Positions 14,501-29,500 are shown, numbered from the stretch's first letter. The stretch is DNA of 64,000 bases from Sipunculus nudus (GCA_026874595.1 CM049308.1:40224527-40288526); one strand, 5' to 3'. Notes: generated from the letters alone by a model not told the origin. Made by a program: numbers and translations.

Positions 14501-17500
14501 CAAACCACTGCCAAGGTAGGAGTGACATTATCCCACGGCAGAAAACAGACAGTTGCTGTACAAAAATGGTTGCAGGTGGCCCCTCCAGTTTTGCGTATGA
14601 AAAAGACCTATGTGAGATCTAAACACATGCACAATTTTGGCCCAATCTGTTGAATGGTTCCTGAGATATGAACTTGGATGTGTGAAGCGTTAACTAGAAT
14701 TTAGGTGGCGCCACCTGTCATAAAATCAAGAAAGCTGTCCAGGATGTATAAACCTGCAAAATTTTAGGCAGTTATGTCAAACAACTACAGAGAAATGAGT
14801 GATTTTAGGCCACGGCAGACAAACAGATAGATGCTGTGCAAAAATGGTTGCAGGTTGCCCCTACAGTTTTGTGTATGATAAAGACCTATGTGAGATCTAA
14901 ACACATGTACAATTTTGGCCAAATCGGTCAAATGGTTCCTGAGATATGAGCTTAAAATGTGTGCAGCGTTAACTAGAATTTAGGTGGCGCCATCTGTCAT
15001 AAAATTAAGAAAGCTGTCCAGGATGTATAAACCTGCAAAATTTTAGGAAGTTATGTCAAACGACTACAGAGAAATGAGTTATTTTAGGCCACGGCAGACA
15101 AACAGACAGACGCTGTGCAAAATGTGCAAAAATAGTTGCAGGTGGTCCCTCCAGTTTTGTGTATGTTAAAGACCTATGTGAGATCTATATACATGCTAAA
15201 TTTTGGCACGATCGTTCAAACGGTTCCCTGGATATGAGCTTGGATGTCTGCAGCGTATACTAGAATTTAGGTGGCACCACCTGTCATAAAATGAAGAAAG
15301 CTATCCAGGATGTATAAAGCTGCAAAATTTTAGGCAGATTTGTCAAACCACTGCCAAGATATGAGTGACATTATCCCATGGCAGACCAACAGACAGTTGC
15401 TGTGCAAAAATGGTTGCAGGTGGCCCCTCCAGTTTTGCGTATGAAAAAGACCTATGTGAGATCTAAACACATGCACAATTTTGGCCCAATCTGTCAAATG
15501 GTTCCTGAGATATGAACTTGGATGTGTGAAGCGTTTACTAGAATTTAGGTGGCGCCACCTGTCATAAAATCAAGAAAGCTGTCTAGGATGTATAAACCCG
15601 CAAAATTTTAGGCAGTTATGTCAAACAACAATAGAGAAATGAGTGATTTTAGACCACGGCAGACAAACAGACAGATGCTGTGCAAAATGTGCAAAAATGG
15701 TTGCAGGTGGCCCCTCTTGTTTTGTGTATGATAAAGATCTTTATGAGATCTATACACATGCAAAATTTTGGCCCGATCGTTCAAAAGGTTCCCGAGATAT
15801 GAGCTTGGATGTCTGCAGCGTAAACTATAATGTAGGTGGCGCCACCTGTCATAAAATCAAGAAAGCTATCCAGGATGTATAAAACTGCAAAATTTTAGGC
15901 AGATTTGTCAAACCACTGCCAAGATAGGAGTGACATTATCCCCTGGCAGACAAACAGATGGACACTGTGCAAAAATGGTTGCAGGTGGCGCCACCAGTTT
16001 TGCATATGATAAAGACCTATGTGAGATCTATACACATGCAAAATTTTGACCCAATCGATTCCCGAGATATGAGCTTGGACTGGATTCTAGGTCCAGTCGT
16101 TACAATTTGTGCCTCGTTAACAGATGACAGCATCCTTAAAGGTCTCAAAAACAGAGAAATAAAATCGTTAAAAATCGAACAATACAGGTGGCGCCACCAG
16201 TCTGCAGGAACTAATGGAACATCTCATGATCAATATGTATGCCAAAAATCATGACCATCAGTGATGTAGTTATTGAGATATTGAAGTTTTTGTATGAAAT
16301 TTTTTACTTTTCTGGGGGGTACTTTGGGGCCCCATAGCTCAAAGGATATGGGTAACAGAGACCTAATTTCTGGTTTCGAAGGAGATTTTTCAGGGACCTC
16401 TCAGAATCCCAAGTTACAAGGTTCTAGGTCCAGTGGTTACGATTTGTGCCTGGTAAACGGACGGACAGACGGAGGACAGACAAAGAGTGATCGCTATAGC
16501 TCTGATGACTTTCAGTCAGCTGAGCTCAGATGACTTTCAGTCAGCTGAGCTAAAAAACTGCAAAGTTCAGATCTAATTTTGGGTAAACATGTGAATCTTG
16601 ATTAAATAAAGTTATATTTCTAAGAAAAAGTCTCTAGCTTCAGCAATTCTCATGTTAAGTGAGTAAATATATATTTCCTGATTTTTTAACAAAGTACATT
16701 ATGTTTGCGCCCATAATTTCAAGAAATTATTCAGTACTAACCTAATTTCTGTATGTACTTCGCAAATGTAGAGGAATGTGTATATTAAATATGATCAAAA
16801 ACAGATCAGTGTTTTGATATAAGGCAGCCTTGAAGTGTAACAATGGGTTTTCAATGGAAAATTGAGGTTGTTTCTGTTAATATCTTTAGGGAACTAAGTC
16901 CTAGTGACCCAGTTATTGGTATGGTAGGAGATTTTGGGGACATCTAACTGTATGCCAAATTTTGGATTTGTAGGTCCAATGGTTTCAAAAAGTGTCTTGT
17001 TAATGGACTGACGGCAGGACGATAGAAAAAGGACCATTACTTTAGCTCATGGTCAGATTACTTATAGTCAGCTTAGCTAAAAAAAATACAAGTTTATTTT
17101 GCATTTTTTTTTTAATTTTTTTGCAAAATTTTTAATAGTTCAGTTGAGCGCCATGACCTATGTTTCCCTTGTTCTGTTTGTCAACATTGTTGTGTTTACT
17201 ATTAGCTTGAAGAAAAGAAACCTCATACATCCATCAAAGAAGCATTCATACAAGAACTTTTCTTGACAGACCTAGAGTTTATTTTTATGTACACAGAGTA
17301 AGCCAGAAATAGCATACATTGTATAGACAAGGTAGGTATAGCCGGCTCTTAGAGATTTTACAGAGAAGTAAAATAATGAACATTTCAGTGCTGAAGCTTA
17401 CCATCCCTGATGTCTGAGCCCCTCACCTCCTGCAGGCCCTGAGCAATCTGATTCAGTGTGGGGACACCCGTACTGTACCGGTCTGCCAGCATCTCTATGG

Positions 17501-20500
17501 CTGTAACAGTACAAAGTCAATCTATGCTGTAATCTATTATATTAATCCAAACTGACTAAATTTTAAAAAAGAAGATCATTTTTATGATATATTGTATTTG
17601 ATTTGTGATGACAACCAGGACAATGCATATGGTTAATTAATATGATACATTTCTTGTGTAGTTTCTCTGACCCAAAAATCTAAAAATCACATATCAATCA
17701 CATGATCAACATGTATGCACAATTTAGTGTTAAAAGCTGCAGCAGTTCCTAAGATATATGGTAACAGCTTTCACAACATACATGGAAACAAAATTTGAAA
17801 GTCCTGTGAAAATGTCATTTTAAAAGAAATCCAGTTTAAACTACATTCATAAGATCCCTTTAAGGGGTCTAAGAAATTGTTGCATATGATTTGAAGTAAC
17901 AAGCATTCTTAATTATTCACTTATCAGTTAAAAAATTGAAAATAGCCTTTTGGATCGCTGAGAGTAGCGTAACAGTGGGTGGCACCACCAGCAAGTCATA
18001 ACCACATGCCAGTCATCTGCATAATATATATGTAAAATTTTGTGAAGAAAGCTGCAGGGGTTTTGGAAATATTTAGTAGAGAAGGGGGGGGGGGGGGGTG
18101 AGACGGACTGACAGATTCAGACCATTTCAGTAGTCCTTCTTACAGTGAGGGACTAAAAAAGATTTTTAAGGACCATCCATCAAATCAAGTGAGATTTAGA
18201 AGTTTTTAGGTTTGATGGTTACAATATTTGCCATGCTGACAGACCACCAGGGGCTGGAGGGACAGATGACCTGACAGATGATGGACAAAGCAGGATTGCT
18301 ACAGCTCAGATGACTAACATTCAGCCGAGCTAAAAACCTGTCTACTCAGTTGTTATTATATTACATAATTTTTCACAAAACCTCCAGCCAAAGTATCAAT
18401 CTCTATCACAATCCATGTTTTTTCAAGAAAGATAGGAAAATAGTGTATATAATTGATCTAAAAATGTGACTACAAGGTATGTGATCTCATGGGTTGGCTT
18501 CATATTCGCGAGGCTGAAATTTCGCGCTTTCTCCATTTTGAATGTTGCACAAGGGTTTCATTTTCATGATCTCACCAGAACCTATATCAAACCTTTAGTA
18601 AAGCCATACCTGTTTGTATTATAAAATGAGAATAAGTCATGAGTTTGTGATATTCTTCTCACATAATGATGGTCCTGTACACATAGCACAGGTAGTTTAG
18701 TTCAAATTTAAGGTAAAGTATTCCCTATACCTGCATGGATGTAATTTATTATAAAATTTCTCACTGTTCTAACCTATTCACATACAAGTATTGGTTTTAC
18801 TGTATAAGAAGATCATACTCAATTGGCCTGTTATTCCATAGGGTTTAATTTTTACAATTATTTCCCATTCATGAATATTGTGAAATTAAAACCCTCACAA
18901 ACAAAAAGGCAACCACAGTTTATTTGGAGTGACAAGTGTTTTCCATATAGAGTACTGAGTAACTCACAGTTTTGACTAATGAAAGCTTTTATTTTTCTGA
19001 GAGCAATGTCTTTGCCTACATCCTCCTTGTTTACATCAGCATCATCTAGAAGTCTGAAACAGAAATACACAGACATTATCAAAATTTGTGTTAGATAACA
19101 GAAATGCACAGGACATAATTTCCCGCTGATTTATATGGTAGGACATTATTTACCTCTGAGCTATATGGTAAGACATTATTTACCTCTGATTTATATGGTA
19201 GGACATTATTTACCTCTGAGCTATATGGCAGGACATTATTTACCTCTGATTTATATGGTAGGACATTATTTACCTCTGATTTATATGGTAGGACATTATT
19301 TACCTCTAAATTATATGGTAGGACATTATTTACCTCTGAGCTATATGTCTGGACATTATTTACTGTTGAGTTATATGGTAGGACATTATTTACCTCTGAT
19401 TTATATGGTAGGACATTATTTACCTCTGAGCTATATGGTAGGACTCTGGATGTACAGAGGTGCTGTCTAGCACATTCATCTGATAACTCTCTGTCTTGGC
19501 TTTCTTGGAGTTTGTTTTCGTTGAGGCTGTTTTCCTTTTCCTCCCAGGTTTTTCAGTCCCTGGTGGCCCTGTTGATTCTTCGGGATCCATTTCCCTTTAA
19601 GAGCAAAGATGAATAATGAACATTCATTAATAATAACATGCAAATATACAAATTACAAATACTACACTGTTGTAGTCTCTTTGTTCATGAGGGTTTCAAT
19701 TTCATGATATTCACGAGAGGGCAATTACAACCTTAAATAAAAGCTAAGACTTCACAGATAAACCGTCATTTATACTGAAGACTCATTTGTATCTCAAAGC
19801 CTTTCGTGTTAAAAGTAAACAAGCAAAGATTTATAGATTACATACATTTATGTTACCAATAAATCAAAGATTGATATTAAAAATAACATCAGATTTTTAA
19901 AGAATCTGCCAGTGACTCACAAGAATAACACTCGTTTCAGGTTTTCTATGGCCCTAATTAAAATGTTAAGAGTTTGTGTGCATATTATATGATTAATATA
20001 ATTGTGGATATACTATGTGATAGTGTTGGGAATCGGTTGTGATTTCATTATCAATCATCATGCAGTAAAAATAGGTTGACCTCTACCGACCAATAATTGG
20101 AAATAATCTGTTGTTTAGAAGTATGAACTTTCAGATCATATGTAGACAGGTACATCCTCTCAACCGATATGCAGACCTACATTCAGGTTAATAATGTCAT
20201 CATTCTGTAACCTACATGTCAATATAGTAACTTAAGAACTAGCTTTTTAAGTAAACGCAAACTTTACTATAGTTTGTTAGCATAATATATATAAAAGCAT
20301 ACATTTCCTAATCACAAAGTCTACATTAGGTGCAAACATTTGCAATCAATTATTGCACTGAAGGATTGATCTTCGGATTGTCTACATCAACCTGACCAAT
20401 CATTGATTATAATCGATCATTAGCCTATCACTACTACATGGAGGTTACCCTTTGTTGAGACTGTGAAAATGGAACCCTCATGAAATGCTGAGAAATTAAA

Positions 20501-23500
20501 ACTGCAAACATTTTACCCCATGAATATGAAGCCAATTAATATCAGACCACTCTCATAGAAAAGGTACTTCTCATAGGAAAAGTCATGACCCCAATTTATA
20601 TATACATCATCTCATAACCCATGTCTATGTATATGCATAATGTGACAGAAATCTGTCCATTAGTTTTTGACTTATAATGCTCACAGTACTGTTAAGTAGC
20701 AAAGATGGGGGTATTGAACGGCACGACAACAAGTAAAAGAATAACAGGTGGCGCAACCAGTTTCCGGTACATGACAATACTATCCAAAATCTCTGACCAA
20801 GTTGATTTTTGGACCAATCCATGCAGCCTTTATTGAGATATTAATGATTCTGTGTAATTTTTACCATATATGGCAATGTTCAAGGTCAAGGCCACTCTCA
20901 TAGGAAAGGTCATGACCCCAATTTATATATACATCATCCCATAACCCATGTCTATGTATATGCATAATATGAAAGAAATCTGTCCATTAGTTTTTGACTT
21001 ATAATGCTCACAGTACTGTTAAGTGGCAACCATGGGGGTATTAAACGACACGAAAAAAAAGTAAAAGAATAACAGGTGGAGCCACCAGTTTCCGGTACAT
21101 GACAATACTATCAAAGATCTTTGGTCAAGTTGATTTTTGGAACAATCCATGCATCCCTTATTGAGATATTAATGATTTTGTGTAATTTTCACCATATATG
21201 GCAATGTTCAAGGTCAAGGCCACTCTCATAGGAAAGGTCATGACCCCAATTTAAATAAACATCATCTCATAACCCATATCTATGTATATGCATAATAAAG
21301 AAGAAATCTGTCCATTAGTTTTTGACTTATAATGCTCACAGTACTGTCAAGTGGCAATTTTGGGGATATTAAAAGGCAAAAAAAAACAAGTAAAGAATAA
21401 TAGGTGGCGCCACCAGTTTCTGGAACATGACAACCCTATCCATGATCTTCGATCAACTTGATTTTTGGATCAATCCATGCAAGATTTCTTGAGATATTTA
21501 AGAACTTGTGAGATTTTCCCCAAAATTTGACCTATTCAAGGTCAAGGACACTCTCTTAGTAAAGGTCATGACCTCATTTTAATAAGGCGTCGCCCTCTCA
21601 CCCATATCTATATATATACCAAGTTTGGTAAAGATCCGTGAAATATTTTTTGAGTTATCGCACAAACAAGATTTATATGTGGTGGCAGCGGTGGCGGTGG
21701 CGGCGGCTTTGTCTGGGGATACAATTAAATCTTAAAACAAATTTTGATAGGAACAAACAGCCAAAGAATGTTCACTACAGAGCAAGTTTGATACTGTGTG
21801 TGTGTGTGTTTATGCAAGATTTCTTATGAATGGTATCACAGATATTACTGAAATTGTTCATATAGAATGGTATTGTGAAATTTAAGGTGAAATGTTTGTG
21901 TAATCCATGTGTTAATAAACCAAGAATGAGTGTTAAATGGATTTTATAGCACATTTGTATACACTAGGATGTAACATGTAATGATATTACAATTTTTAAA
22001 GTGCAAGTTGTGATGTCACATAGGACAATGATGGCGCTCCACGTGCCGTTTCAATAAAAGGTGTCAGCAAATCAACATACAGCATGGGGGGGGGGGGGGG
22101 GGGCATGATTGTTTTTCTTCTTGGTTGCCAGAAGTCATCTCTGAAAAAGTTCCCTGACTTTTACATGATTTCAGTTGGTTTTCAATGAAACATCATTTTT
22201 CAGCCAAAGCAAAGCAAATCTTCTTTGGATAAACATATGGAACCCCAGAATCATACATCAGATCCTGTTTTTTTTTTTGCATATTACTGCTTAGAAGCAG
22301 AACTGGTCCATAACAAGGGCACCGCAAAGCGGAGCATCCCTTCGCATGGGAGCATGATGATATAGGGTGTATTACACAAGTGATAAAATGGGGATGGGAG
22401 GTGTGTGAGCTTGAGCTTTGATGTCAAACTCAATAAGTTGTACGTGTATCGGTGTGTTAGGCATATGTGCAAGATGAAAGGTTTAGGTCAAATGGTTTTG
22501 CTTAAAATGGGTCCACAAGCTTTCTCAAAAAGAAGTGGGTGCTGTGGCCATGACCTTTGACCCTGTGACCTCAAAATCAATAGGTTTCTTCATCAATTGG
22601 TGGGTGAGCCATAAGTGTGAGATGAAAGGTTTAGGTCAAACAGTTTGGCTTGAAATCGATCCACAAGCTTTTTCAAGAAGTGGGTGCTGTGGCCATGACC
22701 TTTCACCCCGTGACCTCAAAATCGATAGGTTTCTTCATCAATTGGTGGGTAAGCCATATGTGTGAGATGAAAGGTTTAGGTCAAACGGTTTGGCTTCCAA
22801 TCGATCCACAATTTTTTTCAAGATGTGGGTGCTGTGGCCGTGACCTTTGACCCGTGACCTCAAAATCAATAGGTTTCTTCATCCATGGGTGGGTAAGAAA
22901 TATGTGCGAGATGAAAGGTTTAGGGCAAACCGTTTGGCTTGAAATTGATCCACAAGCTTTTTCAAAAAGTGGGTGCTGTGCCCATGACCTTTGACATCAT
23001 GACCTCAAAATCGATAGGTTTCTTCATCCATGGGTGGGTAAGCCATATGTGCGAGATGAAAGGTTTAGGGCAAACGGTTTGGCTTGAAATCGATCCACAA
23101 GCTTTTTCAAGAAGTGGGTGCTGTGGCCGTGACCTTTGACCCCGTGACCTCAAAATCGATAGGTTTCTTTATCCATGGGTGGGTAAGCCATATGTGGGAA
23201 AGAAAGGTTTTGGGCAAACGGTTTAGCTTGAAACTGATCCACAAAGCAATTTCAGACGGACAGAAGGACAGACGGACGGACGCACGAACGGAGGCGTTAC
23301 TATATCCATTTCGCAACTTCGTTGCGAGGGGATAATTAATTGTTGGTGTTATATGTTATATTTCCATACTCTGCATCATCAACCTTAGATTTTTATATAA
23401 AAATAAAAAGGAAACACACCACAACTTTATATGAGATACCAAACACTTTAAACTTGATAACTAACTGCAATCGCCAATGCCTTTAAAATGTTGATGACTT

Positions 23501-26500
23501 TTCCCTGACTTCCCAAATATAAAAGAAATTCCCTGACTTTATATGAAATTCCCTGACTTTTCCCTGACTGCTGGCATCCCTGTCATTGTGTTTATATTCA
23601 AGAACAATAATACCACCATGTCCAGGGGTTGTTTCTAAAAATATATTCAATGAAAAAGTTCCAATGAATGACCTGTGTAGGGTTTGTGTCCCTATATCAG
23701 ATATTTTTTTTTTTAATTTACGATTAAAATAACACCCATGGAAAAATTACATCAACAGAAATTTTTATCCTCTCGCATTCAGAGAAATATGGTCCAGAAA
23801 CAAGGTTATTTTCTTGAAACTTTGCTCCTCCAAATTTTACCATCACACTCACGGTATCCTCTTGAAAGGACTAGGTACTGTCTGGTTCATGATGCGGACA
23901 AATCCAGCACACTGTTCATAACATTTTGGTCCAATCCCCTTAATACCCAGCAGCTGGTCTCTACTGATGAAGGCACCATTTTTCTCTCTCCACTCTATTA
24001 TCTTCTTGGCTCTAGAGCTGTTCAATCCAGCAACATGTCTACAAAAAGTAAAATACTTATCAAATTTACATACAATTTTTTAAATATTTTTTGTTGGAGG
24101 TAACCACTTTTTCTTAATACTAACTTAAGTAAGTACACTAGTAAAACCCCGCTAATGTGACCACCCGCAGGACCAGGCAAAATGGTCGTGTTAGCGGGTT
24201 GGTCATGTTAGCAGGATGCTTGTCCAGTAGTCAGCCAAAATTAACACAGGCGACAATATGGGAATTTCAAGTAAATGTTAAGTGGTTGTCCTTGTTAAAT
24301 TTAAGATTTAAAATATAAAGGAAATTATATAACAAACATGAATATGATTCAAAAGTTCTATTCACATAGAAATAAAGGTACAAATGAAACAAATAGTTGG
24401 CGTTGAAATCATTCTTACAGCATTGGTCATAACACGAAGATGATCTGATGTCGAACACGTAGTGAGAACAGAATGAACACATCAAATTTTAAGTGTTATT
24501 TATATGGTTCCTGCTTGATCATTGAAATGTAATTTTTCACAGTTTTACTTTACTCACCTGAATATATGTGTGTGGTGTCAGTTATGTTTGCCAAACTACT
24601 TTTTTTATCAGTATGTTAACCCTAATCTAACAGCTGTACTCAACATACAAGGTAAAGGACCACAGAGTCCAATATCTATTGATGTGTATGATTGTCCAGC
24701 TGATTAATCGTGAGATAATATCCAAGTCCAAGCTGGATGGTGAGCGTGTCACCTGCTCAACGGGCCGCGTTTGTCACGGGCCAGTGGTCGTGATATGGCT
24801 AATTAATAACGGACTATTATCTAAGTCCAAGCTGGGCGGTGAGCATGTCATCTGCTCAACAGGCCGCGGTCGTCACCGGCCAGTTGTTGTGATACGGGCG
24901 CTAATTTGATGGAGGGACCAAAAAAGGTGGTCGTTGGTCGTGATAGCGGGGTGGTCGTGTTACCGAAGGTTTTTATATGATAATTTATATTAGACAATTC
25001 TGGGACGAAGAAAAGCAGTCGTGTTAGCAGGGTGGTCGTGTTAACGAGGTGGTCGTCATGCGGGAGTTCACTGTTTATGCACATCTGAAGAATAGACCTT
25101 TTCCACGAGCATGCGCACTGCGTGTGATTGCACTGTTGTGTAAAGGGTTCAGGTCAGCTGACCCCCTGGCAACATTTTACCAGAAGTGTACAGGGGAGAT
25201 GAGGATATCTTGTTCATTTGATTTTGAGTCCTTAGTGTTCTGGTGACAAATAAATATTAAACAATACAAGCATACCCCAGTGACACAGCATTGTACCCTT
25301 TTGTTAATAATATTGGTTTATTAAAATTGGTAAGTTAATGTGTGAATATATTCACGCAGCACAAAACATTTTATAAACATTTTCGATAAGTTGCACTGAT
25401 TGTTAACAGAGAATTTTTAAAAAATCAAAAACACTTCTAAAATTTCACAGCTAAAAAAGTTAGACTTTCTAAAATGTATCAAAATTTGTTTAAATTTTAA
25501 AAGTATTGTTGAAAAATATAAACCTATATATAAGAATAGTATCTTTAGTTATATTTTATATTTACAGCTATATCAAAATGATGAATATATGAAAGAAATA
25601 TTTTGATTACATTCTAAGAATATTATGCATTTTTTTTTTAAATGTAACACTTGAAAGCAATGGAAAAAAATTACATATTTTCTGGCAAATTATGACATTA
25701 TAAGGGAACACTTTCATAGAAAAGGGTTCAAAGCATTGTAATAACCATGTTTTTTTAACATTTTAAGAACATTTTAGTATATATGGGACATTCATATTTT
25801 ATGAATAAAAAGTTCATGAATGTCTTCTTTGCTTTTGAGCAGCCTATTAACTTATTTATTTTTTAATTCACTCAGCATTGATTGTCAGAGGTAAACAAAG
25901 CTTTTCTTCATGAACAAGTTGTTTCTTTCAGGTTGTCACGGTTGCCATGGACACTACCAATTTTAGTTAGCAACCTGCAACTGTGTTGATACATGTCAGC
26001 TTCACCAGTAGCCTGTTTATAAGTGCACTGTTTTCACTTCATAATATGTATAGCCTTAGACAAGCTTTTTCACATTAATTTTAAACATCCCCTGGTCGAC
26101 TCGCATATAAGGGTATTATATATAAGTTCAATATAAGATAAAATTAGGCCCCCTCCTTGTTTTATCTTATATTGCAACATACTTTTGTCATTTCATGGTG
26201 GGCTTAGGTCAATAATGGGTGATACTGGGGTTAAGTCAATTTAATTCAACAGGGCCTAAAAAACACAACTGCTTCCGCCTTTGACTCCCGTTCATGTGTA
26301 CAACCCCGAACCATAGATATTAAATATCTTTGACAGGTGTCACAAGTGCAACAGAAAAGGTCTATTCCATTCTGGTTTTAGACTATGTAACACTGCACAC
26401 TCTTTTACATCCTGTTGTTAACCAGACCAAGTGACAACTACTCCTGTGGGTCTTAGGTGTATTATTATCCTCATAGCTGGGTCAACCAACAAGGAACCCC

Positions 26501-29500
26501 TGAAAGGCACACTCTTTGTGAGTGAAACATGGTCATTGGGTATGGCCTGCCCATTAAGCCTGCAGAGTGGTCACTGCCTCAGCTGAGATTCAAACTCACA
26601 ATCTCCTCGGTTTGAGTCCTGTGCTCTGCCCTTGAGCCACAGAAGCCAGTTAACAATGCATCTTATGGTTGATTAACTGATGTCCTATAAATCTGCCAGG
26701 ACTCACTTAAAATTTAATAAACTTGTCTTGGTGGGTTAATATCAAATCTAATAAATACTAGCATATAACCAATTTTGGCTTTGGGACAGGTCTGTGCAAC
26801 TTCAGCCAGGTTCATCCAGAATGGGTATTCCATGGCAGAGCTGATGCCCTCCTTCATGACATTTCTGAATCAGAGTCATGTGTTAGATAAACACCAAAAT
26901 CTAACTGATTCTTCCTTCGCTCATTTGCAAAATGCCCTGAAAATCTCATGAGATTATGCCAATGATTATATGATTTATGTTGTGAAAAACACACACAAAC
27001 ACAAACACACATGTTCTTTTAGGTGGCGATAAATGTTTAATTACCTGAGCAGATACTCTGTACAGACATTGATGTCCACACCAACAAAGCTGACACAGGT
27101 TTCCACCACACCATCCAAAGCTGTCTTCAGTTCCTTCTCTGACAAGTCATGCTATGTAAAAAATAAAATAAAATTTTCACGTTCAATTGATATTGTGATT
27201 GAGTTTAAATTCTAAACATATGGCTTAATGTCTATGGATGAAGGGTCCAACTTTGCAAAAACAGTGAAATCTTGAAATTATGACCACCAACAGGACTTCA
27301 ATAAAGTGGTCGCATCTTTGAGGTGGTCATCTTAGTGAGGTCTGATAAAAAGAACATAAAAGTTTTGGGACTGAAAAAGTGGTCATTATTTTGAGATGGT
27401 CCCTAAACTGAGGTGGTAGTTAGACGAGGTCCTACTAAACAATCCACCTATCCAGCAATGTTATAGTCCATACTCTCTGGGTCCAAGTTGAAGTCTGAGT
27501 CCATGCCACTTGAGCCAAAGTCTGCGCCCTTGAGCTAAAACTCAAAGTCCAACTTCTCTGAGTCAATATTTTAATATCAGTCACAGTCAGCGTCTAAGTC
27601 TGACAAAAATGTCTTTATTTAAAGTACTTTTAAATGAAAATTTGAGATTATCATGTTTAGTTTTGTTTATTTCAATATGCTTTTACTTAAATATTTAATC
27701 AAATTTAGTTCCTCATGATGAGGAGATAAAGCTTGGTTTATATCATGAACTTCATGTTTTACATGGCAGAGAGTTTGTCTAATGGACTGGAGTTGAACTG
27801 GGATTTTTCAAGTCTTGACCTTCCAGTCTGTGTCCAGGACTTCTGGGTCCAAGTCCAAGTTTGAGTCTCTGAAAAAGTGGATACAAGTCCACACTTAGGT
27901 CCAAGTCGAGACTGTAGTCTTACATCACTCTTATCCACATGGCTTGCAGACTAATCTCAGCCTGAATTCCCCTATCTGTAGTCAGTATAACACAGCTGCT
28001 CTGTAAAACTGATTTAAATTTGCATTATGCACAACAGATGTTGATACTAGTGCAGTCTTGTTCGGAGAAATAATTTTCTAAATTTGGTTGATATGGTTTG
28101 GATATACTGACAGATTGTGGTTAATATGTGGAGAATGATGACTGGACAAGATATGACATAATTACAATATATGATTCAGTCTGCAATTGTTTTTATTAGT
28201 GACTTAAGTTTACTCAATATCAACGTTACAGCAATGACAGGGGGAGAATGTGTGGGGGTATCATCTATTGCACTATAGACTCACAAATTCATTTCAAATC
28301 AGATTAAAATAGAGCAAGAGCACGCAGATGGTGCATAATATGACTGTGGCACATCTTGTGACCTTTGACCTCATTAAATACACATGAATTTTGCTGAAAA
28401 TGTAATAAAGGTGGGAAACACATTGGTTAATATTCATAACGAGTTTCATGAAAATCCATCAGATTTTTGGTAAGTCATCTGGGCACCATCAAAATGTGGT
28501 TACCTCGGACCTCATTAAATATATACAGATTTTACTGGAAATCAAACATATAGGTAAGATATGATTTTGGTTAATATTGCTGCTGAGTTTTGTCAGAATC
28601 AATCATATTATTGGTAAGTTATCAGGGCTGCATCACAAAGTAGCCTTGTGACCTCTGTTAATTTTGCCCATAATTTGGCGAGATTTTCTATTGGTAAGTA
28701 GTAATGGTGAGTTTCGTGGAAATTCATCAAAGCCTTGGTGAGTTGTCGTGGAAACAATAAAAGGTAATGGATAGATGGACAGATGGTCAGACAGACCGTG
28801 GGTATACCATAATACATCTCCTTATAGATGGATGAAAAAAACTGTCATGAAGCTTATCTTTTAGATCTGGTCTTTGATCCATTTATAATTATAATTAATT
28901 ATTTTATCCAGCAAAACAGTGCTATTCCTTCTTTGAAACTGTAAATTTAAAACATATGAAATGACTTGTTTACCTGGTACATGCCAACACCAATGTGTTT
29001 GGGTTCTATTTTAACAAGCTCAACTAAAGGGTCCTGCAGCCTACGAGCAATTGATACTGCAAAGAAATCAAACACAATAAAAGCAGTGAGAGGAAAGATA
29101 AATCACCATGCTTACTGTATACTACTGTTACGATGATGATTACCGTGGTTGCCTCTTTATTTCCAAGGGTTTCAAATTTGTGACATTTGTGGAAAAAAAT
29201 TATCATTAAAATAAAACCTTTGTGAATAAGATGCAACATCTGCAAGTGTGAACAGTAATTTATTCAATATGCTCAATGACATCTCACGTATATTGTGCCA
29301 GTGTATAGTGTCAATATTACCACATCGCATAATTCAAAGATTGATAATTTATGTAATATCAATTTTCTGTTATACTACTGCATGAAGAATTTCCAAATGT
29401 TCCATAATACCTAGCTCTTGGTACCTTCGTGAAGGTTTTGTTTACAAATTAGATTTTCAATATAATAATGGTTATGTATTTTGTGTAAGTTACTTTACGG

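Larger units (their letters stand above)
8583..17401 (-). other. SRBD1 intron 16, 8.8 kb, mostly satellite-like element
   Basis: Largest intron of the gene. 8583-9537 is AT-rich unique-looking sequence with a small G-run near 9020. 9538-16556 is filled by the tandem-monomer array and a family H element, and 16850-17085 is a second family H element. No exon is missing here: the phases on the two sides (exon 16 ends with one base, exon 17 supplies two) fit. Confidence 0.85.
19595..23852 (-). other. SRBD1 intron 13
   Basis: Holds a family C element (20541-21725), a family D element (22305-23333), a G-run of about 16 bases near 22087, and a copy of the dispersed 'gagggtttcaatttcatgat' motif (19690-19730). 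The rest is AT-rich without recognisable content. Confidence 0.7.
24039..27044 (-). other. SRBD1 intron 12
   Basis: Besides the TIR element, an antisense SINE (26358-26655) and part of a family G element (26841-27020), the intron holds AT-rich sequence (25250-26200) with no recognisable content. Confidence 0.6.
27152..28973 (-). other. SRBD1 intron 11
   Basis: Contains a CAGTGAAATC-type MITE remnant (27262-27437), a region with repeated 'AGTCCAAGT' words (27470-27920, possibly a decayed simple repeat) and an element with about 140-bp monomers (28300-28830). Confidence 0.6.

Noticed and set aside
19135-19470. 111-codon open frame with a repeated MVGHYLPL-type peptide
   Set aside because: It is the antisense reading of the 30-bp minisatellite that contains the SRBD1 splice donor; a unit of 30 bases stays open by chance in one frame.
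22535-23335. Overlapping open frames on both strands with similar peptides
   Set aside because: They follow the 145-bp monomers of family D and include both strands equally, as expected from repeats, not from a gene.
23738-24103. 121-codon plus-strand frame
   Set aside because: It is the antisense shadow of SRBD1 exon 13, which has strong family homology on the other strand.
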